A stretch of 64,000 nucleotides of DNA from Nocardia brasiliensis NBRC 14402 (GTDB lineage Bacteria > Actinomycetota > Actinomycetes > Mycobacteriales > Mycobacteriaceae). Under the pieces are notes generated by a model that worked only from the letters and a program-made list of their open reading frames with translations, had not been told where the DNA came from and ran no database searches. Positions within the stretch are counted from its first letter, which is position 1. The number at the start of each line of letters is the position of its first letter. Position numbers and translations under genes: made by a program. Shown in pieces: positions 59,318 through 64,000 of the stretch. The DNA lies in contig NZ_BAFT02000057.1 of assembly GCF_000308475.2 (NCBI RefSeq), positions 186,001 to 250,000 of the forward strand, given 5' to 3'.

Positions 59318-60020
59318 CTTGCTGAAAGTTAGCTGTGCTAGAACCGACCGGTCGACACGCTATGCTGTTCGGCCGTGAGACGGGTTCTGACCAGGGCTGA
59401 TTTACAGGCTCGCGCCCAGTTTTCGGAAGATTAACCAGACATCTGGTCAATTCTGGTCGGATGACGGATACTGCCCTAGGCAAACTCGTCCGAGAAGCAG
59501 AATTACGGGTGAAGATGTCGACCCCGGTTCGACGACCGCGTGCGGATGCGGAGCAACGGAGTAGGAACGGTATGGCTGTCGAGGCGAGCGCCGCGCACGC
59601 GCGGGCCCGGGTTGCTGGCGGTCTCAGCGGGGGGATTGCAGGCCATTTCCCGCGGGGTCTCGATTCGGAAGATCACCGCCGGGCCGATCCGATCTGGTGG
59701 GATAATCGAGCTGGTCGGGCGGTTGCCATTGGATTGCAAGGTGCGCCGATACGAGTCCGGCAGCGTGGTCGCGGAGCGTGGGATACCGACCCCGGAACGG
59801 TGGGGTGAGCCGATGGGTGCACACAGCAGCCGAAAAGCGCGACTCCCCAGCGCACCAGCCACGAGTTTCCCGCATACCGTGGATACACTGGCGTCGCTTC
59901 GTTTCTCGGATCTACTCGAAGTACCTGAGCATGAGACCATGGCGTTGGTGCAATGCCTGAGCGATCCGGCCGCTGCCCCGGCGAACAGCAGGCGGCGTCC
60001 GGTGCCGGGCGTGGACACCC
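59318..60020. other. About 700 bp without a supportable gene; CTGGTC half-site cluster
   Basis: Open frames here (for example 59461-59808 and 59540-60028) have no recognised features. The first 150 bp hold regulatory-looking motifs: TAACTT-GCTGA-AAGTTA (59316-59332), the palindrome CGACCGGTCG (59345-59354), ACCAGA-CA-TCTGGT (59434-59447), and single CTGACCAG (59387-59394) and CTGGTC (59453-59458) copies. The GGDEF gene promoter must lie in the right part. Confidence 0.45.
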
Positions 60021-61913
60021 GTGGATAGCGTGATCGGAGACAAGGTGCCTCGGCGGACGCTCGACTCATTGGTGACCCAGGTCGCCTCCGAGCTGATGGG
60101 TGTCGACGCCACGACCATGGCCGAGGCGACCGAACGGGTCCTCGCGCAGCTCGTCGAGTACTTCGACGTGGACTTCAGCTACGTCCGGCATACCGACCGC
60201 GAGCGGCGGGCCTCGGTGCTGATCGCGGAGTGGCCGCATCGGCCGCAGGTGCCCGACCCGGACCCGCTCGAGGTCGTCTACTTCGAGGGCGCCGATCCGG
60301 TGTTCCGTGCGTTCGAGCACGCGACCGAGCCGATGATCGCGCGGCCGACGCCGGAGTTCGCCGACTATCAGGAGACCATGCGGCGGGCCTCCGGCATCCC
60401 CGTCGTCACCACCGCCGCGGTCCCGCTGCTCTCCCGCGGGGAGTCGACCGGCGTGCTCGGTTTCATCAAGACCGGCGATCGGGAGTGGAGCACCCGGGAA
60501 CTCAACGTGCTCAAGGCGATCGCCGCGCTGTTCGCGCAATTGCAGGCCCGGGTGGTGGCCGAGGAGCGGCTGCGCTACATCGCGCTGCACGACGACCTGA
60601 CCGGCCTCGCGAACCGGCGCGCGCTGCTCGAGCACATGGACGAGCGGTTGCGCCCCGGCAGTCCGGGGCCGGTGGCGGCGTTCTTCCTCGATCTGGACCG
60701 GCTCAAGGCGCTCAACGATTTTCTCGGCCACACCGCGGGCGACAACTTCATCCGCACGCTCTCCTCGCGCCTGCGCGAGCACCTCGATCCGGACGACATG
60801 ATCGCGCGCCTGGGCGGCGACGAGTTCGTCATCGTGCCCGCCAAGCCGATGGACGCGGTCGCCGCCGAGGAGGAGGGCACCCGGATCCAGCAGCTCATCG
60901 GGCGGCGGGTGACCGTGGGCGGGGAATCGGTGAGCCGCGCGGCGAGTATCGGTGTGGCCGTCGGCATTCCGGGGGAGACGACCGTCGCGGACGTGCTGCG
61001 GCGCGCCGATCACGCGCTGCTGTCGGCGAAGTCGGGCGGTGGCAACGGTGTCGCGGTCTTCACCGACGCCATGCGCGCCCAGTTCGAGCTGCAGGACGAT
61101 GTCGAGCTGAATCTGCGCGGCGCGGTGTCCGACGGCTCGCTGCTGCTGCACTATCAGCCCGAGGTCGATCTGCGGACCGGCCGGGTGGTCGCGCTCGAGG
61201 CGCTGGTCCGCTGGATGCATCCGACCAGGGGCCTGCTGCCGCCCGCGGCTTTCGTCACCGTGGCGGAGGCGACCAACCTGGCCGGCGAACTCGGCCGCTG
61301 GGTGATCAGGTCGGCGTGCGCACAGTTCGCCGAGTGGCGCCGGCGCGGCCTGGCCGCGAATGTCGTGATGCGGATCAATGTTTCGCCGGTGCAGCTGGTG
61401 AGCCTCGACTTCGTGGAACGGATCGAGGACATCCTGCGGCTGTTCGGCATCGACGGCAGCTCGATCTGCCTCGAGATCACCGAGCACGTGGTCGTGCAGG
61501 ACCTGGCCCGCACCCAGGTGACGTTGCGCGGGCTCAAGCGCATGGGCGTGCAGATCGCGATCGACGATTTCGGCACCGGTTACAGCTCGCTCTCGCATCT
61601 GAAGGCGCTGCCGGTCGACGCGGTGAAGATCGACCGCGGTTTCGTGCAGCGGCTCGGCGCCAGCACCGACGACCTCGCCATCGTGAAATCTATTATCGGG
61701 CTTGCGGGTTCGTTCGGGCTCGGCGTGGTCGGCGAGGGAGTCGAGACGGCCGTTGCCGCGCGCACCCTGGTCGGCCTCGGTTGCTATCGGGCGCAAGGCT
61801 TTCTGATCGCACGCCCGATGCCCGCCGACGAGGTGGAGGCGCATCTCGCGATGGGTCGCATCCCGCTCGACCTGGATCTGCCGCGAGCGAGCCGGGGTGC
61901 GGCCGGCATATGA
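60021..61913 (+). CDS. GAF-GGDEF-EAL cyclic-di-GMP enzyme
   Basis: A 630-aa protein. A GAF-like sensor covers about residues 25-185 (VTTAAVPLLSRGESTGVLGF). A GGDEF domain follows, with G265-GDEF269 (RLGGDEFVIVPA). The EAL domain has E393-A-L, IDDFGTGYSSLSHLKALPVD and VKIDRGFVQRLG, so both synthesis and breakdown of c-di-GMP look possible. The RxxD product-inhibition site normally five residues before GGDEF is not present. No membrane segment. The stop overlaps the next start (ATGA at 61910-61913). Confidence 0.94.
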   Translation: MDSVIGDKVPRRTLDSLVTQVASELMGVDATTMAEATERVLAQLVEYFDVDFSYVRHTDRERRASVLIAEWPHRPQVPDPDPLEVVYFEGADPVFRAFEHATEPMIARPTPEFADYQETMRRASGIPVVTTAAVPLLSRGESTGVLGFIKTGDREWSTRELNVLKAIAALFAQLQARVVAEERLRYIALHDDLTGLANRRALLEHMDERLRPGSPGPVAAFFLDLDRLKALNDFLGHTAGDNFIRTLSSRLREHLDPDDMIARLGGDEFVIVPAKPMDAVAAEEEGTRIQQLIGRRVTVGGESVSRAASIGVAVGIPGETTVADVLRRADHALLSAKSGGGNGVAVFTDAMRAQFELQDDVELNLRGAVSDGSLLLHYQPEVDLRTGRVVALEALVRWMHPTRGLLPPAAFVTVAEATNLAGELGRWVIRSACAQFAEWRRRGLAANVVMRINVSPVQLVSLDFVERIEDILRLFGIDGSSICLEITEHVVVQDLARTQVTLRGLKRMGVQIAIDDFGTGYSSLSHLKALPVDAVKIDRGFVQRLGASTDDLAIVKSIIGLAGSFGLGVVGEGVETAVAARTLVGLGCYRAQGFLIARPMPADEVEAHLAMGRIPLDLDLPRASRGAAGI

Positions 61914-62923
61914 CCGGCGACCCCGACCACCAACGCCCTGAACACGATTGGCTGCTGATCGAGACCCTGGGGCGCACGGCCGACGGTGCGCTCGAGGTGC
62001 CGACGCTGGTCGCCGACGGTGCGAAGGTCAAGGACTGGGGGAGTCTGCTGCGGATCCGGCGGGAGCTGCATACCCTTGCCCCGCAGCTCATCACCGAGGT
62101 GGTGCAGGAGTGCGTCGAGACCGCTGTTGCCGTAACCCGTTGTGCGGAGGGCCTGCTCGTGCTCGGTGTGCCCATTCGCTGCGCGTTCGACGAGGTGCAC
62201 GGCGTGCAGGTGTGGGCGGCGCCGGAAGATGTGCATCCGGCCGAACAACCGCGGGTCGCCGCGTGGGACTGGCAGGCCGACACCGAATTGGCCCACCACG
62301 GGCCGGGTTTGGAGGAATTGGTCTTCGCGCGGGCGCCCGCCGACGTGCGGGTGATCCGGACGCCGCCCGAAGCCTTCGGCCGCATGGTGCGTTTCGCGGG
62401 ACGGATCGACTACTTCGAGATGGTGAGTGCGCTGCGCGGCCGGCACCAGAGCGAGGTCGACATGATCGGTGACGACGACTGTGTGCGCACCTTCCAGATG
62501 GTCACGCGGGCCGATCCGGCGGCCCGCCGGATCCGTGCGGTGATGCACGAATTCACCGACGCCGAGCCGGCCCGGCCCGATGTCGACATGTCCATGCTGC
62601 GGGCGGTGTCGCGGCGCGCGGGCGACGGCGTCGGCTTCGTCTCGCTGTCCTCCGGCCTCATCTACGAGTGGACCACGGCGCCGGCGCCGCCGCTGGACCG
62701 CTGGGCGATCGAACGCCCGAGCCTGCATCCGGACGACAGCGTGCGATTCCGGGCCGCGTGCGCCGCACTGACCGAGTCCACGGCCGACGACACCACCGCG
62801 TTGCAATTACGGGTTCGTTTCGACGGCACCGACTGGATCGCGGTGCGGGCCGAACTCTGGCCGGTACCGCCCGTCCAGCTCGGGCACGGTCTGATCCGGG
62901 TCTGGCACGAATCGGCCAACTAG
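61910..62923 (+). CDS. GAF/PAS-like sensor protein, DUF5593-like, coupled to the GGDEF-EAL gene
   Basis: A 337-aa protein without enzymatic motifs. The opening HDWLLIETLGRTADGALEVP and VADGAKVKDWGSLLRIRREL resembles actinobacterial DUF5593/GAF-type proteins. The middle part (VLGVPIRCAFDEVHGVQVWA) looks like a sensor fold, and the C-terminal part (IRAVMHEFTDAEPARPDVDM) like PAS. The start ATG overlaps the stop of the c-di-GMP enzyme, so the two are produced together and probably form one signalling unit. Confidence 0.75.
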   Translation: MTGDPDHQRPEHDWLLIETLGRTADGALEVPTLVADGAKVKDWGSLLRIRRELHTLAPQLITEVVQECVETAVAVTRCAEGLLVLGVPIRCAFDEVHGVQVWAAPEDVHPAEQPRVAAWDWQADTELAHHGPGLEELVFARAPADVRVIRTPPEAFGRMVRFAGRIDYFEMVSALRGRHQSEVDMIGDDDCVRTFQMVTRADPAARRIRAVMHEFTDAEPARPDVDMSMLRAVSRRAGDGVGFVSLSSGLIYEWTTAPAPPLDRWAIERPSLHPDDSVRFRAACAALTESTADDTTALQLRVRFDGTDWIAVRAELWPVPPVQLGHGLIRVWHESAN

Positions 62924-63010
62924 CCGGTTAGCCGGGTCTTTCACGGCTGTTCATGCCGCGTTGGGCGCATCGGTTCCGAAGATAACCCGACTGGCTGCAC
63001 CATCAGCGAG

Positions 63011-64000
63011 GTGCGCATAGTTCAGCTTGCGAACTTCTACGGCCCGCGCTCGGGTGGGTTGCGCACTGCGTTGCATCACCTCGGTGAGGGCTACGTCGCG
63101 GCGGGCCACGAGGTGGTGCTCATCGTGCCGGGAGCACGTCGCTCGGAAGAGCTGCTGCCCACCGGCGTGGTCCGGATAGCGTTGCCCGCCTTGGCTATTC
63201 CGTGGACCGGCGGCTATCGCGCGGCCGATCCGCGGCGCGTCGCCGATGTGCTGACCGGGCTGCGCCCCGATGTGCTCGAGGTGTCGGACCGGCTCACCCT
63301 GCGCGGCTTCGGCCGCTGGGCCCGGCGCCGGGACGTGGCGGGCGTGATGATTTCGCACGAACGGCTCGACCGGCTGCTCGGCCAGGTGCTGCCGCGCGCG
63401 GCGGCCCGGCGCTGCGCCGACGTGGCGAATGGCCGCACCGCCGCCGATTACGACATCGTGGTCTGCACCACCGAATTCGCCCGCGAGGAGTTCTTGCGGA
63501 TCGGGGCGCGGAATGTCGAACTGGTGCCGCTCGGGGTGGATCTGGAGCTGTTCAGCCCGCGCCGGCACGACGGCAGGCTGCGCGCCGACCTCGGCGTGCC
63601 GGAACATCCGCTGCTCGTGCACTGCGGCAGATTGTCGGTGGAGAAGCGGGTGGAGCGCAGCATCGAGGCGGTCGCGGCGCTGCGCGCGACGGGTACCGAG
63701 GTGCGGCTGGTGGTCGCGGGTGACGGGCCGCGCCGGGAAGCCCTGGAACGCCGGGCGCGGGCGCTGCCCGCACTGGCCGGTGGGCTGCCCGCCGTGCATT
63801 TCACCGGGTTCATCTCCGAACGCACCGAGGTCGCGAAACTGCTTGCCACCGCGGATGTCTCGCTGGCGCCGGGGCCGCACGAGACGTTCGGCTTGGCCGC
63901 GCTGGAGGCGCTCGCGGCGGGCACGCCGGTGGTGGCGAGCCGCTCCTCGGCGCTGGCCGACATCTTGACCGCCGAGTGCGGCGCGGTGGCGGCCGACCGC
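63011..64000 (+). CDS. Glycosyltransferase (GT4-like), 5' part, runs off the window
   Basis: The frame from GTG 63011 reads VRIVQLANFYGPRSGGLRTA with the N-terminal GT-B acceptor domain. The C-terminal nucleotide-sugar domain follows: LVPLGVDLELFSPRRHDGRL, LVHCGRLSVEKRVERSIEAV, VVAGDGPRREALERRARALP and the EX7E-type motif GPHETFGLAALEALAAGTPV. It is open to base 64000 (330 codons), so the C-terminus is missing. Family GT4 members of actinomycetes add mannose or glucose to lipids or proteins. Confidence 0.9.
   Translation, partial: MRIVQLANFYGPRSGGLRTALHHLGEGYVAAGHEVVLIVPGARRSEELLPTGVVRIALPALAIPWTGGYRAADPRRVADVLTGLRPDVLEVSDRLTLRGFGRWARRRDVAGVMISHERLDRLLGQVLPRAAARRCADVANGRTAADYDIVVCTTEFAREEFLRIGARNVELVPLGVDLELFSPRRHDGRLRADLGVPEHPLLVHCGRLSVEKRVERSIEAVAALRATGTEVRLVVAGDGPRREALERRARALPALAGGLPAVHFTGFISERTEVAKLLATADVSLAPGPHETFGLAALEALAAGTPVVASRSSALADILTAECGAVAADR

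Noticed and set aside
60066..61844. 592-aa ORF on the minus strand across the GGDEF-EAL gene
   Set aside because: Shadow frame of a strong gene with GC-biased codons; His/Arg/Gln-rich and without domains.
1..64000. CRISPR array or prophage
   Set aside because: No series of regularly spaced direct repeats, no cas genes, no integrase, capsid or terminase genes were seen.

Overview
The window is high-GC chromosomal DNA from a mycolic-acid actinomycete, most likely Nocardia or a close relative (inference). The evidence is strongly GC-biased codon use with many GTG starts, and a left end that follows the Mycobacterium tuberculosis mscL-to-Rv0996 order: mscL, an Rv0991c (Ruc)-like gene and 5-formyl-THF cyclo-ligase on the minus strand, then galU, the MoeA-like Glp gene, a RimJ-like acetyltransferase and a SepX/GlpR divisome gene on the plus strand. 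A tRNA-Ala(CGC) gene with an intrinsic terminator closes this conserved block at 6.8 kb.

From 6.8 to 16 kb the content is accessory. It holds an IS3-type transposase remnant, an acidic orphan protein, a class II Fic enzyme behind a palindrome, a cupin, an aminotransferase with an internal deletion, a SnoaL-like protein, and three alpha/beta hydrolases (two of them paralogues) next to a divergent GlxA/TetR regulator pair. From 16.1 to 23.2 kb a five-gene minus-strand operon encodes a SWIM zinc-finger protein, an unrecognised 458-aa protein, a VWA protein, a MoxR-type AAA+ ATPase and a DUF5682-like protein. Four of its junctions overlap or nearly abut. This is the most coherent poorly understood system in the window.

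From 23.3 to 29.2 kb there are regulator and membrane-protein remnants, a small membrane protein, an HSL-type esterase, a DD-carboxypeptidase, a TVP38/DedA-like protein, cspA, a Pro-rich non-coding stretch and a RibD-like reductase. From 29.2 to 36.4 kb lies a sugar or polyol uptake and oxidation operon: ROK regulator, RbsA/RbsC/RbsB-type ABC transporter, Gfo/Idh/MocA oxidoreductase and a TIM-barrel isomerase, preceded by a perfect palindrome. A MerR / Old Yellow Enzyme pair with a textbook MerR promoter follows, then a maleylpyruvate-isomerase-like protein and the Kup potassium transporter.

From 41 to 56 kb the window encodes secreted and lipid-active proteins (lipase, BD-FAE esterase, CocE/NonD hydrolase), a CYP157-like P450 without the ExxR motif, an acetyltransferase, SnoaL-like and TetR/MarR proteins, a DUF3533-like membrane protein, an epoxide hydrolase, and a translationally coupled cation/proton antiporter and HAD phosphatase. 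The right end carries a HigBA-like toxin-antitoxin locus, a family-5-like uracil-DNA glycosylase, two GyrI-like proteins, a GAF-GGDEF-EAL cyclic-di-GMP enzyme coupled to a sensor-like protein, and the start of a glycosyltransferase.

Two cross-cutting observations stand out. Five independent reading frames break in ways that each need exactly one extra base, three of them at runs of four or five identical bases; this looks like residual assembly error as much as biology. Two other loci look like divergent regulator/target gene pairs whose shared promoter and both 5' ends have been deleted.
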